DNA of 64,000 bases from Lelliottia amnigena. Its GTDB lineage: Bacteria > Pseudomonadota > Gammaproteobacteria > Enterobacterales > Enterobacteriaceae. Position numbers and translations under genes: made by a program. The notes below the pieces were generated by a model that was given only the letters and a program-made list of their open reading frames with translations, was not told the DNA's origin and ran no database searches. Positions 36,304-50,490 of this stretch are shown here, in pieces (position 1 is the stretch's first letter; each line of letters begins with the position of its first letter). Location: assembly GCA_900635465.1 (NCBI GenBank), contig LR134135.1:3906001-3970000 (forward strand). The letters are read 5' to 3'.

Positions 36304-39300
36304 ATGGCTAATTTCTTTATTCAAAGGCCGATTTTCGCCTGGGTACTTGCCATCATTCTGATGATTGCGGGCGGGCTGGCTATTCTTCAATTGCCCGTGG
36401 CGCAATATCCAACTATTGCACCTCCCGCCGTTGCCGTCACCGCAACGTATCCCGGCGCGGATGCACAAACGGTGCAAGATACCGTGACGCAGGTTATCGA
36501 ACAGAATATGAATGGTATCGATAACCTGATGTACATGTCTTCCACCAGCGATTCAGCGGGTAACGTCACGATCACGTTGACCTTTCAGTCCGGTACCGAT
36601 CCTGATATCGCGCAGGTGCAGGTTCAGAACAAACTGCAGCTCGCCATGCCGCTGCTGCCACAAGAAGTTCAGCAGCAAGGTATTGGCGTGGAGAAATCCA
36701 GCAGCAGCTTCCTTCTGGTAGCCGGTTTTGTCTCCGATAATAAAACGCTGACGCAGGACGATATCTCAGACTACGTGGCGTCGAACGTCAAAGACGCGAT
36801 CAGTCGTACGTCGGGCGTGGGTGACGTTCAGCTATTTGGCGCGCAGTACGCCATGCGTATTTGGCTCGACAGCAATGCATTAAACAAATTTCAGCTAACG
36901 CCACTGGATGTCATCAACCAACTAAAAATCCAGAATAACCAAATCGCTGCTGGTCAGTTAGGTGGAACGCCATCGATTCCGGGGCAACAGTTAAATGCCT
37001 CTATCATCGCGCAAACCCGCCTAAAAACCCCGGAAGAGTTTGGAAACGTCACGCTGAAAGTGAATCAAGATGGCTCAATGGTGCATCTGAAAGATGTGGC
37101 TCGCGTTGAGCTTGGTGGCGAAAACTATAATATGGTGACCAAGATTAATGGTCAGGCTGCGACGGGTCTTGGGATTAAGCTGGCAACGGGGGCAAACGCG
37201 CTTGATACTGCAGCGGCGATCAAATCAAAGCTCGCGGAATTACAGTCCTTTTTCCCGCAAGGAGTGAAAGTCGTCTATCCCTACGACACGACCCCTTTCG
37301 TCAAAATCTCCATTCATGAAGTGATTAAAACGCTGTTCGAGGCGATTGTCCTCGTTTTCCTGGTGATGTATTTGTTCCTGCAAAACCTGCGCGCCACGCT
37401 CATTCCCACCATCGCAGTGCCGGTTGTCTTGCTCGGTACTTTTGCCATTTTGTCGGCATTTGGGTTTTCCATCAACACGCTCACCATGTTTGGCATGGTG
37501 TTGGCCATAGGGTTGTTGGTCGACGATGCTATCGTGGTCGTTGAAAACGTCGAACGCGTCATGGTAGAAGACAAGCTACCGCCTAAAGAGGCGACGCAAA
37601 AATCAATGGAGCAAATTCAGGGCGCGTTAGTTGGCATCGCAATGGTGCTTTCAGCGGTGTTTATACCGATGGCCTTTTTTGGTGGTTCTACCGGAGCTAT
37701 TTACCGCCAGTTCTCACTGACCATCGTTTCTGCAATGGCGCTTTCCGTTTTAGTCGCACTGATTCTGACACCTGCCCTCTGCGCGACGCTGCTGAAACCG
37801 GCCTCTGAAGAGCACCATGCAAAAGGCGGTTTCTTTGCCTGGTTTAATACACTCTTTGATAAAAGCGTCGACCATTACAGTAACAGCGTCAGCGGGATCC
37901 TTCGTAAAACGGGACGCTACCTTGTGATTTATATGCTGATCGTTGGCGGCATGGCGGTGCTCTTTTTGCGTCTCCCCACCTCTTTCCTGCCAGAAGAGGA
38001 TCAGGGCGTGTTCATGACAATGGTTCAGCTACCCGCCGGTGCGACGCAAACCCGCACGCAGCAAATTCTGGATCAGGTTCAGCAATACTATTTGACCGAA
38101 GAAAAAGCGAACGTTGAGTCGGTCTTTACGGTTAATGGTTTTAGTTTCAGCGGTCAGGGACAAAACTCAGGTATCGCGTTTGTCAGCCTCAAACCGTGGG
38201 AAGACCGTCCTGGGGAAAAAAATGGCGTCGAAGCGATAGTGGGCCGTGCAACAAAAGCCTTTAGTCAGATTAAAGATGGTCTTGTTTTTCCCTTTAATCT
38301 CCCTGCCATTATCGAGTTGGGTACCGCAACGGGATTCGACTTTGAGTTAATCGATCAGGCAAACCTGGGACATACCTCCCTCACGCAGGCCCGAAATCAA
38401 CTCCTGGGAATGGTCAAAGACCACCCTGACCTGCTGGTGCGTGTACGTCCTAATGGATTGGAAGACACGCCGCAGTTCAAGCTCGATATTGATCAGGAGA
38501 AAGCCCAGGCGCTAGGCGTCAGCGTATCTGATATCAACCAGACGATTTCTACTGCGCTGGGAGGAACATACGTTAATGACTTCATCGATCACGGCCGTGT
38601 CAAAAAAGTCTACGCGCAAGCAGCTGCGCAGTTCCGCATGTTACCGGGTGATATCAATAATCTTTATGTACGCAGTGCAAACGGCGAGATGGTCCCGTTC
38701 TCCGCCTTCAGCACTTCACGCTGGGTTTCCGGTTCACCGCGACTTGAGCGCTACAACGGCATGCCCTCAATGGAAATACTTGGGGAGTCTGCGCCCGGCA
38801 AGAGTACAGGTGAAGCCATGGCCATGCTGGAAAGCCTGGCGAAGAAACTGCCTTCAGGAATTGGCTACGACTGGACGGGAATGTCGTACCAGGAGCGACT
38901 GTCTGGAAATCAGGCACCCGCGCTTTATGCTATCTCACTTATCATCGTGTTCTTGTGTTTGGCTGCACTTTACGAGAGCTGGTCGATTCCATTTTCGGTG
39001 ATGTTAGTGGTGCCATTAGGCGTTATTGGCGCACTCCTCGGTGCATCCCTGCGCGGACTGAACAACGATGTCTATTTCCAGGTAGGTCTTCTCACCACCA
39101 TTGGGCTTTCTGCTAAGAATGCCATTCTGATTGTTGAGTTTGCTAAAGACCTGATGGAAAAAGAAGGCAAAGGGGTTGTTGAAGCTACGTTAGACGCTTC
39201 GCGTATGCGGCTTCGCCCCATTCTGATGACTTCTCTGGCGTTCATTCTGGGCGTAATGCCGTTAGTGATCAGTAACGGCGCAGGGAGCGGCGCACAAAAT

Positions 39301-39414
39301 GCGGTAGGCACAGGTGTCATGGGCGGGATGTTGTCCGCGACGCTGCTGGCTATCTTTTTTGTTCCCGTCTTTTTTGTTGTCGTAAGACGGCGATTTAATC
39401 ATCAACATCATTAA
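36304..39414 (+). CDS. acrF: AcrF, RND multidrug efflux transporter
   Basis: 1036 residues (E. coli 1034), intact over 3.1 kb. It has twelve membrane helices with two large periplasmic loops. The proton-relay aspartates are in TM4 ([16 protein letters not shown]), and the TM10 lysine is in [15 protein letters not shown]-terminal [17 protein letters not shown] is typical of the HAE1/AcrB family. It exports many drugs and dyes by proton antiport with AcrE and TolC. A strong terminator follows. Confidence 0.97.
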   Translation: MANFFIQRPIFAWVLAIILMIAGGLAILQLPVAQYPTIAPPAVAVTATYPGADAQTVQDTVTQVIEQNMNGIDNLMYMSSTSDSAGNVTITLTFQSGTDPDIAQVQVQNKLQLAMPLLPQEVQQQGIGVEKSSSSFLLVAGFVSDNKTLTQDDISDYVASNVKDAISRTSGVGDVQLFGAQYAMRIWLDSNALNKFQLTPLDVINQLKIQNNQIAAGQLGGTPSIPGQQLNASIIAQTRLKTPEEFGNVTLKVNQDGSMVHLKDVARVELGGENYNMVTKINGQAATGLGIKLATGANALDTAAAIKSKLAELQSFFPQGVKVVYPYDTTPFVKISIHEVIKTLFEAIVLVFLVMYLFLQNLRATLIPTIAVPVVLLGTFAILSAFGFSINTLTMFGMVLAIGLLVDDAIVVVENVERVMVEDKLPPKEATQKSMEQIQGALVGIAMVLSAVFIPMAFFGGSTGAIYRQFSLTIVSAMALSVLVALILTPALCATLLKPASEEHHAKGGFFAWFNTLFDKSVDHYSNSVSGILRKTGRYLVIYMLIVGGMAVLFLRLPTSFLPEEDQGVFMTMVQLPAGATQTRTQQILDQVQQYYLTEEKANVESVFTVNGFSFSGQGQNSGIAFVSLKPWEDRPGEKNGVEAIVGRATKAFSQIKDGLVFPFNLPAIIELGTATGFDFELIDQANLGHTSLTQARNQLLGMVKDHPDLLVRVRPNGLEDTPQFKLDIDQEKAQALGVSVSDINQTISTALGGTYVNDFIDHGRVKKVYAQAAAQFRMLPGDINNLYVRSANGEMVPFSAFSTSRWVSGSPRLERYNGMPSMEILGESAPGKSTGEAMAMLESLAKKLPSGIGYDWTGMSYQERLSGNQAPALYAISLIIVFLCLAALYESWSIPFSVMLVVPLGVIGALLGASLRGLNNDVYFQVGLLTTIGLSAKNAILIVEFAKDLMEKEGKGVVEATLDASRMRLRPILMTSLAFILGVMPLVISNGAGSGAQNAVGTGVMGGMLSATLLAIFFVPVFFVVVRRRFNHQHH

Positions 39415-39416
39415 AA

Positions 39417-39451
39417 AAAGCAGTAGGCGCTGAATGGCGCCTACTGCTTTA
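39417..39451 (+). terminator. Terminator of acrEF
   Basis: GCAGTAGGCGC / GCGCCTACTGC, an 11-bp perfect stem, flanked by an A-tract and TTT, immediately after the acrF stop. Confidence 0.92.
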
Positions 39452-39717
39452 TGTTTAAACAAGTATTAGCCCCTTTTAAACGAAGCCGATAAGATAATGA
39501 AACATTTTAATATTTTTAATTAAGTTCATTCTGTTCGATATTACTTTTAAATCTTCATTCATGCGCTCAGCTGTCCCTCTCCATCATTTTTACAAACCAC
39601 ATACTTTGAGATTATTCATCTAGCTTCGGTAGCCCTGAGTAGTGATAAAATAGCGCTCAGCTCGGTAAATACCCTATTGGATTTATGGCGAGTCAGTTTT
39701 TATTCTGAGGTAACATC
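39452..39717. other. acrF-yhdV intergenic region
   Basis: With the terminator this gap is about 300 bases. I see no open frame. It is A/T-rich. GATAAAAT at about 39644-39651 could be an extended -10 for yhdV; GAGG at about 39708 is the yhdV ribosome-binding site. Confidence 0.4.
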
Positions 39718-39939
39718 ATGAAAAGATTCATTTGCGTTGCAACGCTCGCTGCGCTTCTGGCTGGTTGTGCCCACGATTCTCCGTGTGTACCGGTTTACGA
39801 CGATCAAGGCCGCCTTGTCCATACCAATACGTGTATGAAAGGTACCACTCAGGATAACTGGGAAACAGCTGGCGCGATTGCTGGCGGGGCTGCGGCTATT
39901 GCCGGTCTGACGTTGGGTATCGTTGCGTTAACCAAATAA
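39718..39939 (+). CDS. yhdV: YhdV, small predicted lipoprotein
   Basis: 73 residues, the E. coli length. The signal peptide ends in the lipobox LLAGC, giving an acylated cysteine at about C17. The mature part has CVPVYDDQGRLVHTNTC and a C-terminal Gly/Ala hydrophobic stretch (AGAIAGGAAAIAGLTLGIVAL) typical of small glycine-zipper outer-membrane proteins. The function is unknown. Confidence 0.93.
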   Translation: MKRFICVATLAALLAGCAHDSPCVPVYDDQGRLVHTNTCMKGTTQDNWETAGAIAGGAAAIAGLTLGIVALTK

Positions 39940-39949
39940 AGCTCTCTGA

Positions 39950-39980
39950 CAAAAGCGCGGTATCTCCGCGCTTTTGCTTC
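39950..39980 (+). terminator. Terminator of yhdV
   Basis: CAAAAGCGCGG / CCGCGCTTTTG, an 11-bp stem with a TATCT loop, ten bases after the yhdV stop. Confidence 0.9.
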
Positions 39981-40225
39981 ATACCAGTGCAGTTATTTCT
40001 CTCTCTGTTAAAAATCTTCCCTGTAACAATTCTGTGCCTCTTTTCATCTTTGATTGTTCTCACGTTTTTATTTACTCGAAATCTAAGTTGCACTGTAATA
40101 CGTGATATTTTTCACAGATTAATAACATTCAGTATCCTGCCAATATTCACGTCTGAAACCATCTCAATAATTCCAGTTTCGTCTCATCAACTTTTGCTCT
40201 GATTTGTGGCGTAGGTTGTCATTTC
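39981..40225. other. yhdV-aapJ intergenic region, upstream part
   Basis: About 245 bases with no gene. The sequence is A/T-rich and lies upstream of the predicted NtrC site and sigma-54 promoter of aapJ. It may give room for DNA looping (inference). Confidence 0.4.
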
Positions 40226-40242
40226 GCACCATTTCAGGGCGC
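40226..40242 (+). promoter_or_regulatory. Predicted NtrC binding site upstream of aapJ
   Basis: GCACCATTTCAGGGCGC has a perfect left half-site (GCACCA) and a degenerate right half of the NtrC consensus GCACCA-N3/4-TGGTGC. It lies about 90 bases upstream of the sigma-54 promoter, a normal enhancer distance. E. coli yhdWXYZ is known to be activated by NtrC under nitrogen limitation. Confidence 0.55.
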
Positions 40243-40315
40243 TTGATTTAAATATCCCTGTCTACACTCAGCATTACGCGTTCAGATAACTCTCTTTTTA
40301 GCTGAATACGAAAAC

Positions 40316-40331
40316 TGGCATTACGTTTGCT
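40316..40331 (+). promoter_or_regulatory. Predicted sigma-54 promoter of aapJQMP
   Basis: TGGCATTACGTTTGCT matches the sigma-54 consensus TGGCAC-N5-TTGCA with the invariant GG and GC exactly ten bases apart. It lies about 86 bases before the aapJ start, with no competing sigma-70 promoter that I can see. It fits nitrogen control of amino-acid uptake. Confidence 0.75.
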
Positions 40332-40417
40332 TTATAAACGTCGGCCAACGCCACAGACAGGTAAAAGCGTTTTAAAACGACTTTCTATAACAATAATTTT
40401 CGCCACACAGGATGCAT

Positions 40418-41443
40418 ATGAAAAAGACGATGATAGCCAGCCTGGCCGCAGCCGGCATGTTGTTTGCAGTTGCGGGTCAGGCGCATGCAGGCGCAACTCT
40501 GGATGCCGTGAAAAAGAAAGGCTTTGTACAGTGCGGTATTAGCGATGGGTTACCGGGTTTCTCCTACGCGGATGCCAACGGGAAATTCTCTGGGATCGAC
40601 GTTGACGTTTGCCGGGGCGTTGCAGCGGCTCTCTTCGGTGATGATACCAAAGTAAAATACACCCCACTGACGGCGAAAGAACGCTTCACCGCTTTGCAAT
40701 CTGGTGAAGTTGATGTGCTCTCTCGTAATACGACCTGGACCTCGTCTCGCGATACTGGCATGGGAATGACGTTTACGGGCGTCACCTATTATGACGGTAT
40801 CGGCTTCCTGACTCACAATAAAGCGGGCCTTAAGAGTGCAAAAGAACTCGACGGTGCGACTGTCTGTATCCAGGCCGGTACTGATACCGAGTTGAACGTC
40901 GCGGATTATTTCAAAGCGAATAAGATGAAATACACCCCAGTGACGTTCGATCGTTCTGATGAGTCAGCAAAAGCACTGGAATCAGGCCGCTGCGATACCC
41001 TGGCATCTGACCAGTCTCAGCTGTATGCCCTGCGCATTAAGCTCAGCAATCCTGCCGAGTGGATTGTTCTGCCTGAAGTTATCTCTAAAGAACCTCTTGG
41101 TCCCGTCGTACGTCGCGGTGATGAAGAGTGGACTTCGATTGTTAAATGGACTCTCTTCGCCATGCTGAATGCCGAAGAAATGGGGATTAATTCGAAGAAC
41201 GTCGATGAGAAAGCGGCGGCGCCATCCACTCCGGATATGGCTCATCTTCTGGGTAAAGAAGGTGATTACGGCAAGGATCTCAAGCTCGATAACAAGTGGG
41301 CTTACAACATCATTAAACACGTTGGCAACTACGGAGAGATCTTCGAGCGTAACGTGGGATCGGAAAGCCCTCTGAAAATCAAACGTGGCCAGAACAACCT
41401 CTGGAACAACGGCGGCATCCAGTACGCGCCACCAGTACGCTAG
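40418..41443 (+). CDS. aapJ: AapJ/YhdW, periplasmic amino-acid binding protein of the AapJQMP ABC transporter
   Basis: 341 residues from the ATG at 40418 (MKKTMIASLAAAGMLFAVAG), the E. coli YhdW length. AGGA at 40409-40412 fits this start; an ATG at 40412 would overlap it. The signal peptide ends QAHA (about 24). The mature protein is a family 3 solute-binding protein (KKKGFVQCGISDGLPGFSY...). It binds L-amino acids in the periplasm and delivers them to AapQM. In E. coli the operon is yhdWXYZ. It is followed by a hairpin and then aapQ. Confidence 0.95.
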   Translation: MKKTMIASLAAAGMLFAVAGQAHAGATLDAVKKKGFVQCGISDGLPGFSYADANGKFSGIDVDVCRGVAAALFGDDTKVKYTPLTAKERFTALQSGEVDVLSRNTTWTSSRDTGMGMTFTGVTYYDGIGFLTHNKAGLKSAKELDGATVCIQAGTDTELNVADYFKANKMKYTPVTFDRSDESAKALESGRCDTLASDQSQLYALRIKLSNPAEWIVLPEVISKEPLGPVVRRGDEEWTSIVKWTLFAMLNAEEMGINSKNVDEKAAAPSTPDMAHLLGKEGDYGKDLKLDNKWAYNIIKHVGNYGEIFERNVGSESPLKIKRGQNNLWNNGGIQYAPPVR

Positions 41444-41460
41444 TTTTTAGCTGTAACGGG

Positions 41461-41482
41461 CACTGCATGAGCGGTGCCCAGC
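41461..41482 (+). repeat. Hairpin between aapJ and aapQ
   Basis: GGGCAC / GTGCCC with a ten-base loop, in the 67-base gap after aapJ, with no U-tract. Such stems often protect the binding-protein mRNA from 3' exonucleases, giving more binding protein than permease. The role is inferred. Confidence 0.5.
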
Positions 41483-41510
41483 CCAGAGTCATGGTTACCG
41501 AGGTTTCTTT

Positions 41511-42692
41511 ATGTCCCATCGCCGCTTAGCCTTAAAAGGAAAACTTTCCTTTTCGCATCCCGCGGTCCGCGCCTGGCTATTTCAGATCATTGCCATTGTC
41601 GTCGTCGTGGTCGTTGCGATTTATTTGATTCATAACACCGTAACTAACCTGAGCAATCGCGGCATTACTTCGGGCTTTGCCTTTCTGGATCGCACTGCTG
41701 GATTTGGAATTGTGCAGCACCTGATTGATTATCAGGAGAGCGATACGTATGGCAGAGTATTTCTGGTTGGCCTGCTGAATACGCTTCTGGTCTCTGCACT
41801 GTGTATCGTCTTTGCTTCATTCCTCGGATTTTTCCTCGGCCTCGCCCGATTATCTGAAAACTGGCTCCTGCGTAAACTTTCTACGGTTTATATCGAGACG
41901 TTTCGCAACATTCCGCCCCTGTTGCAGATCTTTTTCTGGTATTTCGCCGTCCTGCGTAATCTGCCGGGGCCACGCCAGGCCATTGATGCTTTTGAGTTAT
42001 TTTTTCTCAGCAATCGCGGGTTGTATATTCCCTCGCCAATGGCTGGCGAAGGATTATGGGCTGCTATTGCCGCTATTATTATCGCTGTTGCAGTATCCGT
42101 TGGGCTGTTTCGCTATAACCGCATGCATCAGATTAAAACCGGGCAGCTTCGCAAAACCTGGCCCGTCGGATTACTTTTGATCGTGGGTTTACCTTTACTG
42201 GCCCAAGGGATATTTGGTTCAGCACTGCATTGGGATATTCCGGAACTGCGTGGATTTAACTTCCGTGGTGGGATGGTATTGATTCCTGAGCTGGCTGCTC
42301 TTACGTTGGCACTTTCCATTTATACGTCTGCATTTATTGCAGAAATTATTCGCTCTGGTATTCAGGCTGTTCCACACGGGCAGCATGAAGCAGCGCGATC
42401 GCTCGGACTCCCAAACCCGGTCACACTCCGTCAGGTGATCATTCCTCAGGCTTTACGCGTGATCATCCCGCCGCTGACCAGTCAGTATCTGAATATTGCT
42501 AAAAACTCTTCGTTGGCTGCCGCTATCGGTTATCCCGATATGGTTTCACTGTTCGCCGGGACAGTGCTTAACCAGACGGGACAAGCTATCGAAACGATCG
42601 CCATCACCATGTCGGTTTATCTGGTTATTAGCCTGACAATCTCTCTGTTGATGAATATCTATAACCGTCGCATCGCACTGGTCGAGCGTTAA
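41511..42692 (+). CDS. aapQ: AapQ/YhdX, permease subunit of the amino-acid ABC transporter
   Basis: 393 residues, the E. coli YhdX length. It is a HisM-type permease with an N-terminal membrane segment (about 24-44), a core of several helices and the EAA loop around AARSLGLPNPVTLRQVIIPQALRV, where the ATPase AapP docks. It forms a channel with AapM. GAGG precedes the ATG, and the stop is nine bases before aapM. Confidence 0.95.
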   Translation: MSHRRLALKGKLSFSHPAVRAWLFQIIAIVVVVVVAIYLIHNTVTNLSNRGITSGFAFLDRTAGFGIVQHLIDYQESDTYGRVFLVGLLNTLLVSALCIVFASFLGFFLGLARLSENWLLRKLSTVYIETFRNIPPLLQIFFWYFAVLRNLPGPRQAIDAFELFFLSNRGLYIPSPMAGEGLWAAIAAIIIAVAVSVGLFRYNRMHQIKTGQLRKTWPVGLLLIVGLPLLAQGIFGSALHWDIPELRGFNFRGGMVLIPELAALTLALSIYTSAFIAEIIRSGIQAVPHGQHEAARSLGLPNPVTLRQVIIPQALRVIIPPLTSQYLNIAKNSSLAAAIGYPDMVSLFAGTVLNQTGQAIETIAITMSVYLVISLTISLLMNIYNRRIALVER

Positions 42693-42701
42693 GGAGCCAT
42701 G

Positions 42702-43805
42702 ATGACAAAAGCCGTACTGTCTCACGCCCCGCGCCCTTCTAGCGCTGGGGGCTGGCGTTTTATCGCCTGGGCACGTAAAAATCTGTTCTCCTCCTGGAGT
42801 AACAGTCTTCTCACCATCATCTGTCTTTGGCTGATGTGGGAACTTATCCCGCCGCTTATAAACTGGGCATTTCTACAGGCAAACTGGGTTGGCTCCACAC
42901 GGGCTGACTGCACCAAAGCGGGCGCATGTTGGGTATTCATTCATGAGCGTTTTGGCCAGTTCATGTATGGCTTGTATCCACACGATCAACGCTGGCGTAT
43001 CAACGTGGCCCTGATCGTTGGGTTGTTGTCGATCGTTCCGATGTTCTGGAAACATTTGCCACGCCGTGGGCGCTACATTGCTTGCTGGGCAGTGGTTTAT
43101 CCGCTGATTGTTTGGTTGTTGCTATACGGGGGAGTTCTGGGGCTTGAGCGGGTCGAAACTCGCCAGTGGGGTGGGCTGACATTAACCTTGATCATCGCTT
43201 CAGTCGGGATCGCAGGCGCGCTGCCGCTGGGTATTTTGTTGGCGCTTGGCCGTCGTTCAACGATGCCGGTAGTGCGTGTGCTTTCAGTGATCTTTATCGA
43301 GTTCTGGCGCGGCGTGCCGCTGATTACCGTGCTGTTTATGTCGTCGGTGATGTTGCCATTATTCATGGCGGAAGGTACTACGATCGACAAGCTGATCCGC
43401 GCACTCGTAGGCGTTATTTTATTTCAGTCCGCTTATGTCGCAGAAGTCGTTCGCGGTGGGTTACAGGCTCTGCCAAAAGGACAATACGAAGCGGCTGAAT
43501 CACTGGCACTCGGATACTGGAAAACGCAGGGGTTAGTGATTTTACCGCAGGCCCTCAAACTGGTTATTCCAGGGCTTGTGAATACGATTATTGCCCTCTT
43601 TAAAGATACGAGCCTGGTGATCATTATTGGGTTATTCGATCTTTTCAGCAGTGTTCAACAGGCTACCGTAGACCCTGTATGGCTTGGCATGTCGACCGAA
43701 GGCTATGTCTTTGCCGCACTGATTTACTGGATTTTTTGTTTCAGCATGTCGCGCTATAGCCAGCATCTTGAGAAACGTTTTAACACCGGGCGGACACCGC
43801 ACTGA
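42702..43805 (+). CDS. aapM: AapM/YhdY, permease subunit of the amino-acid ABC transporter
   Basis: 367 residues from the second of two adjacent ATGs, better spaced from AAGGAG and giving the E. coli YhdY length. Its EAA loop is [20 protein letters not shown]. Several N-terminal helices precede a long, conserved soluble stretch ([20 protein letters not shown]). It pairs with AapQ to form the membrane channel and is seven bases before aapP. Confidence 0.95.
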   Translation: MTKAVLSHAPRPSSAGGWRFIAWARKNLFSSWSNSLLTIICLWLMWELIPPLINWAFLQANWVGSTRADCTKAGACWVFIHERFGQFMYGLYPHDQRWRINVALIVGLLSIVPMFWKHLPRRGRYIACWAVVYPLIVWLLLYGGVLGLERVETRQWGGLTLTLIIASVGIAGALPLGILLALGRRSTMPVVRVLSVIFIEFWRGVPLITVLFMSSVMLPLFMAEGTTIDKLIRALVGVILFQSAYVAEVVRGGLQALPKGQYEAAESLALGYWKTQGLVILPQALKLVIPGLVNTIIALFKDTSLVIIIGLFDLFSSVQQATVDPVWLGMSTEGYVFAALIYWIFCFSMSRYSQHLEKRFNTGRTPH

Positions 43806-43812
43806 GGAACTT

Positions 43813-44580
43813 ATGAGCAAAATTATTATGACCCCTGTGACCCCTGCTGACGCGATGATTACCCTGGAAAACGTCAATAAATGGTACGGACAGTTTCACG
43901 TACTGAAAAATATCAACCTGAAGGTAACGCAAGGCGAACGTATCGTCCTGTGTGGCCCATCGGGTTCTGGAAAGTCGACAACTATTCGTTGTATTAATCA
44001 TCTCGAAGAACATCAGCAAGGACGCATCGTCGTTGATGGGATCGAGTTGGATGAAGATATTCGCAATATTGAACGCGTGCGCCAGGAAGTGGGCATGGTA
44101 TTCCAACACTTCAATTTGTTCCCGCATCTAACGGTATTGCAGAACTGTACGCTGGCCCCTATTTGGGTCAAGAAGATGTCTAAAAAGGATGCCGAAGTCT
44201 TAGGGATGCATTATCTGGAACGTGTTCGTATTGCCGAGCATGCGCATAAATTCCCTGGGCAAATTTCAGGAGGGCAGCAGCAGCGCGTTGCGATTGCGCG
44301 TTCCCTGTGTATGAAGCCCAAAATTATGCTGTTTGATGAGCCTACGTCAGCCCTTGACCCGGAGATGGTTAAAGAGGTGTTGGATACGATGATTGGTCTG
44401 GCTCAGTCGGGAATGACCATGCTCTGCGTGACACATGAAATGGGATTTGCGAGAACGGTGGCAGATAGAGTGATCTTTATGGACCGAGGTGAAATTGTGG
44501 AACAGGCACCGCCGGAAGAGTTTTTCGCCAATCCGAAATCTGAACGTACAAGAGCGTTCTTATCGCAGGTTATCCATTAA
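43813..44580 (+). CDS. aapP: AapP/YhdZ, ATP-binding subunit of the amino-acid ABC transporter
   Basis: 255 residues (E. coli YhdZ 252) from the ATG at 43813, preceded by GAGGA. ABC ATPase motifs: Walker [11 protein letters not shown]-loop text [10 protein letters not shown], signature [14 protein letters not shown], Walker [13 protein letters not shown] and H-loop VTHEMGFA. It powers amino-acid import and is the last gene of aapJQMP. An imperfect inverted repeat follows it before the convergent rRNA operon terminator. Confidence 0.96.
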   Translation: MSKIIMTPVTPADAMITLENVNKWYGQFHVLKNINLKVTQGERIVLCGPSGSGKSTTIRCINHLEEHQQGRIVVDGIELDEDIRNIERVRQEVGMVFQHFNLFPHLTVLQNCTLAPIWVKKMSKKDAEVLGMHYLERVRIAEHAHKFPGQISGGQQQRVAIARSLCMKPKIMLFDEPTSALDPEMVKEVLDTMIGLAQSGMTMLCVTHEMGFARTVADRVIFMDRGEIVEQAPPEEFFANPKSERTRAFLSQVIH

Positions 44581-44675
44581 CTGATTGAATAAACAGGATA
44601 TTACGCCTGGGGGAATATCATCCTCGGGCGTAGTAATGCAGAAGTTAGCGTAAGACTCATGAGATCGCCCAATGC

Positions 44676-44704
44676 AAAAAGGCCATCCTTTCGGATGGCC
44701 TTTT
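44676..44704 (-). terminator. Terminator of the rRNA operon
   Basis: On the minus strand AAAAGGCCATCC / GGATGGCCTTTTT with a GAAA loop, directly after the distal 5S gene. It matches the rrn T1 type. Confidence 0.95.
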
Positions 44705-44714
44705 CACTTAATTG

Positions 44715-44834
44715 ATGTCTGGCAGTTCCCTACTCTCACATGGGGAGACCCCACACTACCATCGGCGCTACGGCGTTTCACTTCTGAGTTCGGCATGGGG
44801 TCAGGTGGGACCACCGCGCTAAAGCCGCCAGACA
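44715..44834 (-). rRNA. rrfF: 5S ribosomal RNA, distal copy
   Basis: 120 nt. The sequence matches E. coli 5S except that helix I begins TGTCTGG and ends CCAGACA, a compensating pair change against the proximal copy (TGCCTGG / CCAGGCA). It follows tRNA-Thr as in the E. coli rrnD operon. Confidence 0.97.
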
Positions 44835-44873
44835 AATTCTTTTACTTAGTGCCAAACTTAAACCCGTGTTAAG

Positions 44874-44949
44874 TGGTGCTGATACCCAGAGTCGAACTGG
44901 GGACCTCACCCTTACCAAGGGTGCGCTCTACCAACTGAGCCATATCAGC
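44874..44949 (-). tRNA. thrV: tRNA-Thr (anticodon GGT)
   Basis: 76 nt including an encoded CCA. The coding strand begins GCTGATATGGCTCAGTTGG and ends GGGTATCAGCACCA, differing from E. coli thrV by one base that I can see. It sits between the two 5S genes, the rrnD layout. Confidence 0.98.
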
Positions 44950-44961
44950 ACGCTAAATTTG

Positions 44962-45081
44962 ATGCCTGGCAGTTCCCTACTCTCACATGGGGAGACCCCA
45001 CACTACCATCGGCGCTACGGCGTTTCACTTCTGAGTTCGGCATGGGGTCAGGTGGGACCACCGCGCTAAAGCCGCCAGGCA
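44962..45081 (-). rRNA. rrfD: 5S ribosomal RNA, proximal copy
   Basis: 120 nt from TGCCTGGCGGC to CCAGGCAT, the standard enterobacterial sequence. It lies 91 bases after the 23S gene in transcription order. Confidence 0.98.
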
Positions 45082-45172
45082 AATTCTGTTATCAACATGC
45101 ATCTCTGCACGTCAATTAATCTGTTATCAAGCTGAATATCGTCTCTTTCCGCCAAAACAGCTTCGGCGTTGT

Positions 45173-48085
<2,913 letters not shown>

Positions 48086-48316
48086 TCACAACCCGAAGAT
48101 GTTTCGTAAAACACCCGCAGTGTTGCGAAAATTTGAGAGACTCGAACACACCGCTTATCTGCTCTTATTACGGAGAGCAGACACAGTGTGTCGTTTCAAT
48201 TTTCAGCTTGATCCAGATTTTTAAAGAGCAAATATCTCAAACATGACTTACTGTTTACACAGTGCAATCAGTTTTGAGATACAGAGGTCGGCGACTTTCA
48301 CTCACAAACCAGCAAG
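48086..48316 (-). other. tRNA-Glu to 23S spacer
   Basis: This transcribed spacer contains a boxA-type antitermination element (coding strand TGCTCTTTAAAAA, plus-strand complement at about 48219-48231). It also has an inverted repeat around 48150-48200 (ACACACCGC and TCTGCTC arms) belonging to the 23S processing region. No gene. Confidence 0.7.
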
Positions 48317-48392
48317 TGGCGTCCCCTAGGGGATTCGAACCCCTGTTACCGCCGTGAAAGGGCGGTGTCCTGGGCCTCTAGACGAAGGGGAC
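48317..48392 (-). tRNA. tRNA-Glu (anticodon TTC)
   Basis: 76 nt with encoded CCA; the coding strand begins GTCCCCTTCGTCTAGAGG and ends CTAGGGGACGCCA, matching E. coli tRNA-Glu2. It is the only tRNA in the 16S-23S spacer. In E. coli the operon at this locus (rrnD) carries tRNA-Ile and tRNA-Ala instead. Confidence 0.98.
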
Positions 48393-48476
48393 GTGTAAGT
48401 CTCAATCGCAAGACGCCTTGCTATTTACTTTTCATCAGACAATCTGTGTGGACACTACAAAGGCAGGTTCTTCAGG

Positions 48477-50016
<1,540 letters not shown>

Positions 50017-50148
50017 AAGTTTGATGCTCTTGAATTAAACTTCGTAATGAATTACGTATGTTCACTCAGAGACTTTGGTATTCATTTAGCGTCCGAAGAC
50101 GTTTAGAATCCATGTCACTTTGAGTGCCCACACAGATTGTCTGATAAA

Positions 50149-50161
50149 TTGTTAAAGAGCA
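50149..50161 (-). promoter_or_regulatory. rrn leader boxA antitermination site
   Basis: The coding strand TGCTCTTTAACAA is the boxA element bound by NusB/S10 (with NusA, NusG and SuhB) that makes rRNA transcription resistant to Rho. It lies in the leader between P2 and 16S. Confidence 0.9.
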
Positions 50162-50199
50162 GTGCAACGCGGCTTTCGCTCACCGTTGCGAGGTGGCGT

Positions 50200-50227
50200 A
50201 TATTACGCTTTCCTCTTTCAGAGTCAA
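50200..50227 (-). promoter_or_regulatory. rRNA promoter P2
   Basis: Coding strand -35 TTGACT, 16-base spacer, -10 TAATAT. It resembles E. coli rrn P2 and lies about 110 bases downstream of P1. Confidence 0.88.
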
Positions 50228-50309
50228 TCCTTTATTTCAGGATTTTTCTCTTCAACCGAACCGGCTGTTTGTGTGAAGTGATTCACATCCGCCGTGTCGA
50301 TGGAGGCGC

Positions 50310-50337
50310 ATTATAGGGATCCCAGCTTTTAGCACAA
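50310..50337 (-). promoter_or_regulatory. rRNA promoter P1
   Basis: Coding strand -35 TTGTGC, 16-base spacer, -10 TATAAT, then the discriminator GCGCCTCC, the text of E. coli rrn P1. The A/T-rich tract upstream (AAAAAAAGATCCAAAAAAA on the coding strand) is the UP element region. P1 is activated by Fis and repressed by ppGpp/DksA. The remaining leader to 50490 holds only these control elements and the divergent start of yrdA. Confidence 0.92.
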
Positions 50338-50490
50338 GGTTTTTTTGGATCTTTTTTTCTGACTGCTGCTTTTCCACTCTTTTCGCTGAAATCCCACCCG
50401 ATCTGCTTAAATATTGATGCACTTATCTCTTGCCCCAGCCGGATAATGCGATCAAAGTCTTCTATATAGTGTTAATCAGTCGAGGTAGAT

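Noticed and set aside
44583..44640. A terminator after aapP
   Set aside because: The inverted repeat (TTACGCC / GGCGTAGTAA region) is imperfect and lacks a U-tract.
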